64,000 nt of DNA from NCBI GenBank assembly GCA_004802705.1, contig SGPL01000053.1, positions 1 to 64,000 of the forward strand. The letters run 5' to 3'. Shown here piece after piece: positions 33,456-45,058 of the stretch. This stretch comes from Bondarzewia mesenterica. Its lineage: Eukaryota > Basidiomycota > Agaricomycetes > Russulales > Bondarzewiaceae. The notes beneath the pieces are model-generated. The model was not told where the DNA came from and made no database searches. It saw nothing but the letters and a program-made list of their open reading frames with translations. A program made the position numbers and the translations under genes. How positions within the stretch are numbered: position 1 is the first letter of the stretch; each line of letters begins with the position of its first letter.

Positions 33456-35966
33456 TCCTTACGAGGCACCATATGCACGATCATCCGTCAACCGCGGCCG
33501 CAGGCCGTTTTCCATGCTCACCGGGATCGTTACTCGCCGACCCCGATTTGAAGCAAAGACCTTCAGGTCCGATGGCATATTTCCCCATCTATATCCTCCC
33601 TGCGTCCAAGTCAGTTTCATCTTCAAGCGTCCGCGTCAGGGCTCAGCGCTTACGGTGTATCAAAGGATTATCGAATCCTTGGTAAGGTCGTGGAGCTCAA
33701 CGGGTGCCAAATTACATGACAATTTTCGCTCTCTGGCGATAGAAATACAGAGAAAATGTGCTCGAGTACGACGATTGAACATTAAAGACCATATCACGAC
33801 GCTTTTTTACCCCAATTTTCCAGGGTGCAACCGTGGATAGCTATCAAGGGAAAATATGGACACAATCAGAGCAAGTCTGTCGCCGCACGATGAAATGAAC
33901 CGCTTGTGAGCGCGAGAGCAGCGCACTTGTTTGTCTGACACTAGAAGGCGGAATCAGTCGATAAGATACTTGAAAATGGCACTGACGCGTGGGATGCCCT
34001 CACCTTGTACAAGTCGGGTCGCGTCAGAGCTTTGATTTACAGCGCAGAGGACGGATTACTACTCCTGGCTGCTGTCTCAAATTGACTAGACTTGAGATCG
34101 AGGAACGTAGAACTTTTAAGACTGAGATCTGAGATCTGAGACTCCAAGTCATAGGCAATGTTCAACCACATCATAAAAAATGGCAGTGTCAGCGGAGGAC
34201 AATGACCGGCGACAAGTGAAGAAAACTGATGTATAGCGTGGGTAGAACAGCAAGACAGGTTGCCAAACCCAAGCCAAGAGTACACGCGCAGTTCCTACAT
34301 AGTAGGAAATGAGAGACAGGAAGGTCCCCAAAGTCCCAGATTATCTCTATACTTCAAAACTTGTCCGTGGTGTCTTTGAATAGATATGAGACAATCCAAT
34401 GGAGAGGAATGGTAGCCGGCTTAGGACTCAAGAGGACCCGGGTCGAGTGAAAACAAGCCCGTGAGTGAGAGTGAGAGAAGTTGGTAGAGAAGACCAAGCT
34501 GGGTGAAATCATGAAGACATATCACCGCGTAGGACTTTAGGCTGTGCGTATATTGCGGAATCCGTCAATAGCCGTTGAATTCATGGAAGGAGGCAGTGAG
34601 AGCCACCGTAGAGCACTGTCGTACAGCACCGCCGGCTCGAGTCCGGCACGGTCACAGATCTTCACAGATCTATTCGATCTTTCAAACTCAGCGCTCGAGC
34701 TGATGCTGCCCTCACTGGCACTCCCCTCACCGGCACCATTGAGTCTCTCATGGTAAGTAATCCCTAATTTCTCGCTTTCTCGCCACCCGAAACACTGCAT
34801 GTGTATCAAATATGATGTTCCATTAACCAGATTCCGAACTTATTGTGTGGATCATAAAATTCGATCTCACCTAGACTGAGCTATCTGACCACTCATTCCT
34901 TTTGTAAGGTGTTTTTTGCTTCAGATTGCTAACCTATTCGCCCTCATCTAGTGCGAATGCTTGCTGTCGCAAAGGTTGGTTGGTGATCTGAGGTTTCAAG
35001 GTGCGTCCTCGTCCTCGTCTGATTTTGCTGGCATCTGAAGATGGGTTGTAAACACTACGCCGGAGCATTATGCTTCAAGACGTTAGGCTTCGAAACTGGA
35101 ACACAGTTCTTTACCGCAATACGCACAGGTAGTGTGTACATTCAGCCTTTTTCGAGTGCAGCGCCAGCGCATCTGACTGGTGGCGGATTTGTTTCTATCG
35201 ACCTGTGCCCAGGCTCGTGTGACCACATAATGGGAAACCCAACACCATTGCCGCAACTTACCACCGATCATCCCGTCCCAAGGTACTCTCTCGCATCCAA
35301 CCCTTGCAGCGCTGACTTCGCTGACATGGACGTATGTATGGCATGTTGGCGAGGCTGAAATTTTTTCGGCCACGATAGCTCATCCTCCATACTGTCCCAT
35401 CGCAACGGACCCTCTCCTACCTGTTCGTTATGTTTAGAAATCCTGACACGCGTGGCGCACATTGCACGACACTGATGGTCAACCGGCCAATTTTCTACAA
35501 CCAGAACAAGTTGACGCAAGGCCGTCCTGTCATTATTTGGGCTGGATGCGTGGCACGCATGTTTGCCGGCATTGAACCACTCGACGTTATAGCACAACGT
35601 GTTGATCGCTCTTGGACATAGATGGATGACCGAGATGCTCGCTCGCTCCAAGTCTGTGCTTGTCAACTTTGAGCACCAACAAAAGTCAGTCATTGGATCC
35701 ATGGACACCTGTTCAATAGTGGAGCAACCGCACCACATTCGAAGTCTTACAATGGATGATTTCTGGATCTCCTCGGTGCGCAATCTGTAATATTACACCG
35801 AGGCTTTGGAATCGCACCATGGTAGAGGCAATATCGATGCTGGGTGCGATCAAAGTACATCACCATAATGAGTAGTAAAACACCGTACAGGTAGTAGCAA
35901 TATATAAGTTAAAACATGCACAATACAAACCTACACACCATAACAGCCCCGGCTCGCAACCATCCA
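33456..35966. other. 2.5 kb gene-poor stretch
   Basis: Open frames here are short and have no motif I recognise; the longest is on the plus strand at 35041-35358, without splice partners. A tRNA-like sequence near 34597-34655 is discussed in the findings. Otherwise nothing seen. Confidence 0.45.
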
Positions 35967-37632
35967 TTATCTCAAGCTAAAACGTCGGGTCGTGTCCTTT
36001 TCCTGCTCCCGCGCCTCTGGAAGACCCCAAATCTTCCACATCTTCATGGCCTCCTCTCGATAACAGATGGTGAATACCATTGTTCCATCCGGACTTAAAC
36101 AGCTATGTCCCACTGTTCCGGTATGCGCAGTGACACTCAGGAGTCTCTTGCAGGCCGGATACGAATGTACTGTGATCGAGTTTGTCAAGGAGGACGCTAC
36201 AGGCTGAGGGATTGAAGGCAGATCGCCTTTGGAGGAATCCCAAGATAGACCATGCGTGCTGAGAAGTTCCTTCGAATGGGGCGACCAATGCAAGGAATAG
36301 ATACCACTATCCAAGGGGATTGTCTGAATAGGTTTCGGCGGTGGTGTGGATGTCAGAGAGGACGTGTTCCAGATCTTAATCATCCCGTCTGAATAGGTGC
36401 CAGCTGTCGCAAGAAGCTCTGGCTTCCAGGGACACCAAGATACGGCCTAACATCGCACAGAGGACAGCGATCCAATGCCTTCAAGACAGTTTCGCTATGC
36501 AGGAGCAGAAAAGCGTACCTTCACGGGACTCTTATGTTTCAACCTAGCCAACCACTTGTTATTTTCGCTGCGCATGTTTCTTGCATCCCATATATAAACA
36601 ATGCCCTTTCTATCCGAACTCACTAAAAATCGGTCGTCGGCGCTCCATTGTAGCCCATAGATGTCGGACTTGTGTGCGGACACCTTATGAATCGCCTTTG
36701 CCGTCCGACTGTCATATAACAAGAGCTCCCCATCGTTTCTGCCAACGATGAAGTCCGACCCCTTCCAGCTAATAGTCGTCAAACCCATCCAGTCGGCATT
36801 CGGCCACTGCCGCACGCGCTGCCGTGTCTCCGAATCCCAAACCTGCACCAATCCTGTCGTCGTAGCGATGCACACCAGATTTGGCCGGTCCGCTTTCGCA
36901 AATTCAAGGGCGCGAATGCGACCCATGGCCGGTCGCTGGAAAGTGCAAAGATGAGCAATTTGTCGCGTATCGAGGTTTTGATAGTACACGTCGTGCCCGC
37001 AAGCCACAGCAATGACATTCCTTCGCGACCATGTGAGCGGGTAAGCCCACGGGTCCTGTGGAACACCGGGGCCGTCAAGTGCGAGGATGAACTGACGACG
37101 TTTCCCAAGGTTGGCGAGGGCGGACGTCGAATGGATGGTTTTCGGCCTGTAGAATAGCTGCGACGCGCTGCGACGTAGAGCATTCATCATTTGGCCGTCG
37201 GAGGCGGGGCTGGTGGAATCTGTAAAGTTGAGAAAGCGATCCTCGGCTAGACCAAAGATATTTGCAATCCTCTGTGTGCGTGGAGTGGTGCCCAAAGGGA
37301 AGAGGACTTCGGGGCGAACAGAGATGAACCGGTCAGCCTATGGGAGTGTAAGCTTCGTCAGAAGCATAAGTTAAAATACAGTCGTACCCTGGGCTCCGAG
37401 TTGTTATTGACATACTCTGGTCTGTGAGCATGGTCCGGAGTTATGTCTATGGTGCCGATCGTAGATATGCGCTGCCGCTTTGTCGAGAATTCATTAGAGA
37501 TCGCGACTTGAGAGCGACGCTTTCTAACAGGTGTCTTGCACTCCGTGGAAGGGCCTGCCTGGTGAGCTGTGCTGCTGGTAGTTGCTCAGACAGACATGCG
37601 ATAGCGAGTCTGATGTAGACTCACTCTGACAT
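35967..37632 (-). CDS. Cdc20/Fizzy-type WD40 protein A (APC/C activator-like)
   Basis: Predicted 497 aa. Exons (minus): 37632-37625, 37574-37388, 37337-36519 and 36446-35967, phases 2, 0, 0. The basic N terminus (TPVRKRRSQVAISNEF) precedes a C-box-like D67-R-F-I-S-V-R73, where the family consensus is DRFIPxR. Then come RTQRIANIFGLAEDRFLNF and seven WD-type repeats: VCIATTTGLVQVWDS, DRFLVSSDRKGIVYIWDARN, AVSWCPWKPELLATAGTYSD, GMIKIWNTSS. The C terminus is SLR, close to the IR dipeptide that docks such activators to the APC/C. Family members recruit APC/C substrates in mitosis or meiosis. The ATG exon is 8 nt. A paralogue with the same exon plan lies directly upstream. Whether this is Cdc20, Cdh1 or a meiotic form is not clear; both copies are diverged. 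Confidence 0.85.
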
Positions 37633-38178
37633 AGCGTAAAGTAAGTAGTATGAAAATCAGGGTAAGCCGCAGGAGACTTCAGCTTCACGAATCAACGCGA
37701 GAGATCGGCACGTGACCTTTGTTGTGTCCTGTTTTCCCAATTTTGTTTTCAGTACATACGAACCACGACGACCGGTACCCGGTAAGGCTTTCGGAGGAAT
37801 AGGAGCCTCTCATGGAAACCGGGGCTCTTCGCAGGATTCCGGTGAGGTATGTATGTAGTCGTATGTACTCTCGAACAGTAATAATACAACGAATTCTTCA
37901 ATACCATTGAATAGATCATAGCAACGCTACTTAACCCAGAACGACTGTCTTCTGTATAGGTCGCTACGGAGACTAGCAACGCTATAGAGATATCGATCTA
38001 CAAACAAGCATCCAGTGCAAGTCAAGTGGGACAAAAAATAACGAAAACAGAATCTCACGTCGTAACTCGAGACAATTGGGGATACAAACTAGTACTTCAA
38101 CAAGATCTGTAAGGACACAAGACCACAAACGAACGCACAGGCAGCTAACAAGAATGAAGAATGAATTGAGCACAGCAA
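37633..38178. promoter_or_regulatory. Spacer between the two Cdc20-like genes
   Basis: 546 bp between the stop of copy B and the ATG of copy A, so it should contain the promoter of A. It holds an 18-bp CAGAACGACTGTCTTCTG match (37937-37954) to the core of the 52-bp repeat, about 305 bp upstream of the copy A start. Confidence 0.5.
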
Positions 38179-39885
38179 TTACCGAATTCCACACGGACCC
38201 TCTATCACGCTACGTTGCCTTCTAAGCTCCTTCTTCTTCCCCCAAACGTCCCAAATCTTCAATTGTTTATCCTCTGGGACCGCGAAGATAACCTTCAGTC
38301 CGTTCGGGCTTAAGACGCTGCCCGCTATCGCAGACATCGCTGGGTATTCGGTCTTGACACGAGTAAGAGTCGGATAAGAGTGGACGGCAACACAATTAGT
38401 CATTGTTGGTTGTTGGGAAGAGTTCGGCACTGGAGCCGGACCCTCCACGATCCTTGAGACGCTATGCGTGCTCAGAAGCTCCTTGCACTGACTCGACCAG
38501 TGGAGAGACGTGATCTGAGCATCGAGCTCCAATGCATCCGGATTAGGATTTTGAGAAGTCGACCCATTGATGTTCCAAAGTCTAATGGTTCCAGTTCCAT
38601 TGGGCGCAGCATCACCCGATGCCAACATCTTTAATGACCATGGGCACCAAGCGACAGCCTGAAAGCGAGCGGGAGGTCATATTTTGTGCGACTCTCCTGG
38701 GATTACAGCTACTTACCTTGACAGCGCCCACATGCTGCATCTTCCGACGCCTCTGGATCAGGTCCCCGACGTCGAGTGGCGCATTCTGACGCGAATCCCA
38801 ACAATATACCACGCCGCTATTGTCAGCGCTCCCCAGGATTTTCCCGTCATGATTCCAAGCAAGGGCTGTGATCATAGATTGATGTCGCAGGACCTTCTTA
38901 TTCTGCTCCTTCATTTTGGCGGTCTCCTTGATTCTGGTGTCAAAATGTCTGATTGATCCCTTCTCGCCTCCCACAGACAAGACGAGTCCATTCCATTTCA
39001 ACGCCGTGACTGGCTTGGTCCACCAACTCATAGTCATCTTTTGCGCGGCGAGGTCCCAGACCTGCACCAAACCTTTAGATGTCGAGAGAGCCACATTGTG
39101 AGGATATTCTTCTCCCCCACAGTCGAGAAGGCGTAAAGAGCCGTGGTGGTCCTTGACCTTGGCAAGACCGACAACATCCTCATTCGTCGTGAGATTTTTT
39201 AGATTGATTCGGTTTCCGCGACCAAATACGAGGATGTTCCTGTGGGACCAACTGACGGGCCAGGTGGCCCCAAGCGTTGGGTCCGTGATGCCGGAAAAGT
39301 CAATGATGACCTTGCCATTCTTCAAACACTTGTGTGCAGAAGGTTCTGGAAACGACGTCGGTGGTACTGACGGTGAGCGAAAGGAACTGGCGGGCGTTGT
39401 GTAAGCAACCGCGCTGACGGCACTAAGGGGTGATTGGGAGAAGGGCGTTCCAGCTCGAGAGACATCCACCATTGACGACGTGCGGCTAATGGATCGCCGC
39501 GATGAACGACGCAGAAGAGTCCTGCCTGGAACAATTTCCAGAGCCCTCTCTGGACGTTCGCGCTAATTCGGTGGTGAGCGAGAGAAATACTTGAACTCAA
39601 CGATGAACAAATCAGATTAACAAACCGGAGTGCTTGGGGGTATAGGAACTTGGCTGTTCAACAAACTCCTCCAATCTGTAAACGAGAATTCCTGCTGTCG
39701 GGGACGTTTTCTCTCGTTTTCATCACTCTCCGTCGTTACCGATAGTGTTCTTTTCCTGACGTTCTCTGATACAAGCGTAATCAAACTTGTCGAAGCACCA
39801 GCCGAGCCGTTGCTGCTGCTGCAAGCTAATTAGCGGTGGAATCTTCTGGTATTTATTGAGTAGGTTACCTTGACTCGTTGAGCAT
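38179..39885 (-). CDS. Cdc20/Fizzy-type WD40 protein B (diverged paralogue)
   Basis: Predicted 511 aa. Exons (minus): 39885-39869, 39818-39626, 39562-38717 and 38658-38179; phases 2, 0, 0 and a 480-nt last exon exactly match copy A. The N terminus (SENVRKRTLSVTTESDEN) parallels the basic segment of A. Where A has its C-box this protein has RERPERALEIVPGRTLLRR, with no DRFI-type motif I can find. WD repeats are present but degraded: ATWPVSWSHRNILVFGRG, NVALSTSKGLVQVWDL, ALAWNHDGKILGSADNSGVV, AVAWCPWSLKMLASGD, LSPNGLKVIFAVPEDKQLKI. It ends GIR, a proper IR tail. Donor 2 is GTTTGT. It may be a neofunctionalised or decaying APC/C activator; a missed exon holding the C-box is the main alternative. 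Confidence 0.8.
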
Positions 39886-41106
39886 TGGATGATATACTTG
39901 TGAAGATAGGTCGGAGACGAAGGAGTGATGGGGAAGTTCAACGAACTTGTGGCAGACGCTCGAGACTGAAAAGGCAAAAACAGATATCAATTATGTCAGC
40001 TAATGAGCGCGTTATTTACGCGTCGCGATTTGAACACGATCACATGAAATCCACGTGCTTTCTCATCCTCCTCGAGCACAGATTTGACAATAATTTAATC
40101 AATCTGGCTGTGCATTCATAGCATCGACTCATGCATTCATGAGGTGCAACGACAGGCAACGACAGCTTATTGAGCTGCATTTAAATCCTGCCCGCATTGC
40201 CGTTGATAAGTAGTAGAGTTCCGCGGGAGCGTGCTTATTAACCCCCCAGATAATAATAATACATTCTAGATAACTTATTACTGTACTACCCAAACTTGTT
40301 ATCTCCCACAGTCAGACCTTACAAACAAAGCAGAAGACAGTCGTTCTGCTTCTCTCTGTCCAATGGTGGAGCGAGTATTTTCATAGTTATCAGCTTAAGT
40401 AGCGCTTTCGTCGGCTACGTACACGCATATGACTCTAGGCAGATTTTCGCGCGTGAACCGACGAGTCTCATCGTCGTCCTAACAACCTTGCAAGGAAGCC
40501 AAATCATGTGCCGACTCGGCGCACCGTCGGTATCGTGGGCAACATCACTGGCAGAGCCCACATGAGCCCATTTGTTCGAACTTGAAACGCTCAACGCTCA
40601 ATCTTTCACTCCGTATGTTGCCTTCACAGCTGTGCTCTCGACACCCGGATCATCGCACGACTGATGATTTCAAATTTGTTCCAGCTTTTATTTTGTCGTT
40701 CTTATGCTCCTGGAGGGCCGGCTTGCGACCTATTGACTAGGCGCAACTTCCCTCTTTCCCAAGTCATCTCTCTGGTCGGGATACAAGGAAATTTGCAGCT
40801 GGATACACCCTGATCGAGCTCGGAGCTAGTGTTGCTTTGCCTGCAGGTTCGGGATGGGGGTGCTAAAGCGTATTGAGTCCGGAACATCTGCCTCCGGCAC
40901 AACTCCAGGGTCGTCGACTATCCAGCAGACAAGTGCGTGTTTATCTTTTGTTCTGTGAACTCTGTGCTCACGCCTCATCCAAAGCGAGCACGTCGTGAGT
41001 TCCCAGCAATGCATTTGCATACTTCTCTTGACATCCGTTCTCCTGCCAATATGAATCGAATCTTGCAGGATTATTTCAACTTTCAGGTACGGGCACGATT
41101 TCCACC
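39886..41106. other. 1.2 kb intergenic region with inverted repeat copy
   Basis: Carries the promoter of the copy B gene and an AATAATAATA-rich patch (about 40249) next to the second 52-bp repeat. A short Ser/Thr-rich open frame at 40855-40930 ending at a GTGCGT could be an upstream exon of the membrane protein gene, but its phase did not connect. Confidence 0.4.
40299..40350 (-). repeat. 52-bp repeat, copy 2, inverted relative to copy 1
   Basis: Read on the minus strand it is AGCAGAACGACTGTCTTCTG followed by CTTTGTTTGTAAGGTCTGAC and a TGGGAGATAA end. It differs from 32803-32854 at only one or two positions. Confidence 0.85.
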
Positions 41107-42578
41107 ATGCAATCTCTCATGGTCGTTTATTGCATTTGCAGTGCAAGTAGTGATTCGATTACTTCGACCACAACGTCCTTTTTGTCAGTCACTGCATGCA
41201 GTTATCCCCGCAGCTGTTATCTGACTTTGCGCACTCAGCTCGTCGGAGACTGCGAGTTCATCTTCATTCATCACGTCTACAACATTTTCCTCTCCCAATG
41301 GTGATGGGAAAATCTCAGAAGGCTCCACTTCAAATGTGGGATCACAGTCTTTTTCGACCACTTCATTGTCGACCTCTACCACTTCAACAACTTCTGCAAC
41401 ACCTCCACCCCCAGTCTTCACTATTACCACGCAAACATTCAAAACTGACGGCCAATCGTCCGATGATTTTATCTCAAGATCTTCCCCGACTGTTACGGAG
41501 TTCCCGTCTACGACTACCTTGAGCGACCTATTTTCGGACGTCACAACCAGTACCAGAACATCTGCCAAAGAGACGCGTACAGAACCTAGCTTTCTCCAAA
41601 GCTCACAAACTACGGATGGACCCAGGTCAGTGCTGCGGATCAGGCTTTACTCCTTTATTCAATCCCTGACGACCACACAGTTCCACCGCCGCGGCTTTAC
41701 CAGATGCAGTATTCGGTACATTGTCGTCGAGTGCCTTGGTGACGAGCACGTCCTCCAGCACTTTCAATGGTCTTTCAGAACACGTCTCTGGTTCCGCGGC
41801 AAACCTTGGCACCTCTACCATCTCCGTCTCATCGGTAACGATCCGTGGGACTGCCATTTCTCCACCCAACAGCGATTCCAGGCATGCATCCACTACCTCT
41901 TTCATTAAGAAAGCTACCTGACGTCTGCTATCTCCTCTCAGTTCTAAAAGCAAGAACGTCGCCATGATCGCAGGCATAGTGGGAACCCTCGGCGGCCTCA
42001 TGCTCATCCTCGTGGTTTGCGTCGTCTTTACGCGATATCGCTCGCGCAGGCAGACTACGCATTGGCGGGAACGTCTTCTCCGCGGCAGAGCTTTTGCAAG
42101 ATGGCGCGACTCTAGCGATCCCGACATTCCTCCTGCGTTTACAGGTACGCACCGCGGACATTCACCCTCCATGGGGTTTTTCTTGCCAATTCAAAATCCC
42201 CCCGCAAGAGAGATGGGGTCTGTCTCGTTACCTCCTGTGTCACTTCCTCCTTCTATCGAAGCTATACTACCCTCGTCGTCAATTGAATCCAATCGCGCAC
42301 AGCTAAACGAAGGCCCAAACTTGCAAAGTCCACCCGCTTCAGCTGGGACGGCGTCCCCCATCATAGCAGATATGTCAAGGGTGCGATCTAGGCCGACGCT
42401 CCATACAGATATCAACGACCCAGCTTCCATCTCGCCCATCTCGCAGCCGCCAGCATCGCTACAATCAGACCCCAAACCGACGTCACCCGTTGACAATATA
42501 GATCCATTCTTGGACAACTCGTGGGGCTCGTTTGACGAGGGCGGTTTTGCTATCGACCCTGGTCCGAGCTCGGCATGA
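41107..42578 (+). CDS. Ser/Thr-rich single-pass membrane protein (start and one junction unresolved)
   Basis: Proposed exons 41107-41183, 41239-41625 and 41681-42578; both donors are GTCAGT. The product begins with a short hydrophobic segment (MQSLMVVYCICSASS), possibly a signal peptide. A mucin-like Ser/Thr-rich ectodomain follows (STTSLSTSTTSTTSATPPPP), then one membrane helix (IVGTLGGLMLILVVCVVF), basic residues (TRYRSRR) and a Pro/Ser-rich cytoplasmic tail. This plan is that of fungal cell-wall sensors and SKG6/Mid2-like proteins. An in-frame TGA at 41919-41921 lies between ectodomain and helix with no obvious intron around it. A GTGGGA donor near 41850 joined to an acceptor near 41970 would bypass it but drop part of the ectodomain. 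So either an intron is misread or the gene is broken. Confidence 0.6.
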
Positions 42579-43283
42579 ACGCAGATGTTTTCCCCAGTCC
42601 AGGAGCGAACCCTCAACGCGGTGCTATACCCCGAATTGTTGTCATCCCCGATCCGGATGACATCGGGAGACACAGTCCTGTGTATGTCGGAAGGGCAATG
42701 TGATATTATCTTACCGTCTGGACAATTCCATCTGTGATGAATGTGAGTGCGCATTTCGTTATTCACCTTTCTTATTGCAACTCATCATTGCCCGCATTAG
42801 TACGATACTGCCCCTCCGTTTGCTTTGTTTGCGTTGAGTTCGCTTCTCCTTTGTTCGATGCATTCATTAGTGTTGCAACAGGCTTGCGCACCGCCGTCTC
42901 TGTAGCTCGCTTCATCTCCTCTCACTGTCGATACGCGGAATTTTTTGTATTACTAAGGCTTCAAGTGCATTCGCTCGTGCTCTATCAGCGTTCTTGTCCT
43001 AACAACACGTCTGTGATGTTTCATTACATACGCTTTGAGTCACCGAAGCGTGTACTGCTGTATACCCAACGCTCCTTGGAACAATCCACCCTCGATTTCC
43101 AATGTGAAAGTCATTTCGTACACGACCACATAAATCATAAATGACGGCGGACCATAGTACAGGTAGGATCTATAACAAAGAAAGAGTCCTGTGAAAAATA
43201 ATATCCTGTAACACTTCGTTTAATGATAACTGTAGCCTGCTACTTCGTCCCCTTCAAACGTAGTCTCTCCAACTAACGTCTCC
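42579..43283. other. Convergent intergenic spacer
   Basis: Between the stops of the membrane protein (+) and the Nudix gene (-). No recognisable gene; open frames lack motifs. Confidence 0.4.
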
Positions 43284-44117
43284 TCAATAAGCTTTGGTCC
43301 CGTGAAGGACGCCACCACCCCGACGACGTGTTTCGGCCTTCTGTTTTTCTCTTTCCTGTTCTTCCGCCTGTAGCCTCACCGTTTCCTCCCACAGTTGGTA
43401 AGCGATTTCTGTGATCAACGCCTCGGTCTTCGGCAACCGTTGCAGGGCTTCATGGATGCTGAAAAGCTTCCCTACGTAGAATTTCTCGTCTGGCATGCCA
43501 GTGTTCTCTTCACGAACCTAGGTTCGAAGCGCCCACGCATCAGCCACGACACCGCAGTGCTCGTTAAGGGTGAACACACCGCATCTGGGGCAATTTGTCC
43601 GACGTAGTAAAATGCCAAATACTCTCCACCCCTGTCGACAACGCCATTCGACATTCGGGAGGGTCCGAACCGCTGAGTAGTGATATAAACCGGCTCCGTA
43701 TTCAAGTCCATCGCGTTCTGTGACGGAGGAGCGTCCGCCCTGATTGCCAATGGCGCACGGGTATGCGTGATCAATGGGAGAAATTCCGCTCTATAGCCAG
43801 ACTTTGTTTGGTTCAAAAAGTCCTCGCATCAGCTCAAGTGACTTTTCTGATGTGATCTACAGTATTACCTCTTCATACGCCTCGCGTAAAGCACATTGCT
43901 CTAAGCTCTCACCTCGATCTTTCCGTCCGCGAGGCAGGAACCATGCCCCAGTCTGAGAGTCATTGACGACTACAACCCTGCCAGAAGATGGCTGGATTAT
44001 GACCATGGAAGCGGCAAGCTGAAAATTGCTCGAAAACCAGTGACTATTTGGTATAGCTGGCGAAGAAAACTTCGAAAGTACTGCAGGCGGGGACACTTGT
44101 TGACGACGAGGCCACAT
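43284..44117 (-). CDS. Nudix hydrolase
   Basis: Predicted 234 aa. Exons (minus): 44117-43869, 43801-43580 and 43517-43284, all phase 0. The Nudix box GX5EX7REUXEEXGU is complete once exons 1 and 2 are joined: G64 and E70 of GRKDRGE, R78-E79 and E82-E83 of REAYEE, then SGY from exon 2. It is preceded by LAASMVIIQPSSGRVVVVND and GAWFLPRG. Such enzymes cleave nucleoside diphosphates linked to another group; phosphate-chain (diphosphoinositol) and nucleotide substrates occur in close fungal relatives, so the substrate is not assigned. Exon 3 restores VREENTGMPDEKFYVG, and the C-terminal helix is Glu/Arg-rich. The start at 44117 (MWPRRQQVSPP) is the nearest in-frame Met that keeps the conserved SKFSSPAIPN segment. 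Confidence 0.9.
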
Positions 44118-45058
44118 AGCAGGCAAGATACAGCGCATATGGCCGAGCCAAAACCTATATCTCCGCATGTCCACAACAATGTCAATGGATTATGGATAAA
44201 ATTTTATATCTGACCTTGATAATTAAATCATGCACCTGATTCTAGCGACTTGACGATGATAAGAACTGAAGCTGGAAGTACTGACAGTATGTTCACGCAA
44301 AACCGCTCACTGCCGCTCAGTGGAGCTATCATGACGCAGCCATCGAGCTTTACGTGAGCACATCTTGTAGTTGCACAGGTTCTGTGAGGCTCTGTGTCCC
44401 TGTTCTTCGTGTATGTATACCACACCAGATGGGATTCACATGAGGCACACGGCCTCGCACGTTCGGAGAACGTAGAATGTATTTTTGTAATAATTAGGAA
44501 CGTTCACCGAACGGTTATGAAGACCGAGTCAGATAAGCATTCAGTCGTAGCTCATCATTCAACAACTGAGATGCTGCTGCAGGCCACAGGGCAATCCAGG
44601 GACCATAGATACAACTTCTGAGTAACTAGGATCAGAAAGTCGATGTCAGAACTCGCGCCGCCCGTCTTCGATCCTGAATCAAGGGCACTAGAAATATCTA
44701 GTCGACAGGAACGTACGATATGGGTAAGACGTACAAGACCCACAGGCGTCCGTTGCCGCTGTAAAGATAAGTAGAGTGCGCGTAAGATAGAGCTTAGAGT
44801 GAGACGAACAAGATCTATACAGTTTATAGCCGCACACGCATATACCTTTAGCAGCGAGGGAAGGGGGTGACGAAAGGTGCGATGACGTAGACGTACCATG
44901 CAAAAAAGAATCCGAAAAAAAATCAGATAGATCCAGTACAAGCAAGGAACACGACTTCGCTGCAAGCCGAAGCTCAACTCGACCCGAAGCAGGCAACCAG
45001 ACCATAGCAAAACAAAATAAAAACGAGGTATAGATCGAAAGAGATCGAAGCATCATGA
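44118..45058. other. Intergenic, no supportable gene
   Basis: A 151-codon minus-strand open frame (44555-45010) is Leu/Ser/Cys-rich with no motif and overlaps another frame of similar length. I take it as chance. The region should contain the Nudix promoter and the F-box A 3' end. Confidence 0.4.

Noticed and set aside
41107..42578. Calling the Ser/Thr-rich gene a pseudogene outright
   Set aside because: A single in-frame stop near a possible splice region is not enough. The rest of the frame is open and the tail looks constrained.
44555..45010. 151-codon minus-strand frame rich in Leu and Ser
   Set aside because: No family motif or splice context, and a competing frame of similar length overlaps it.
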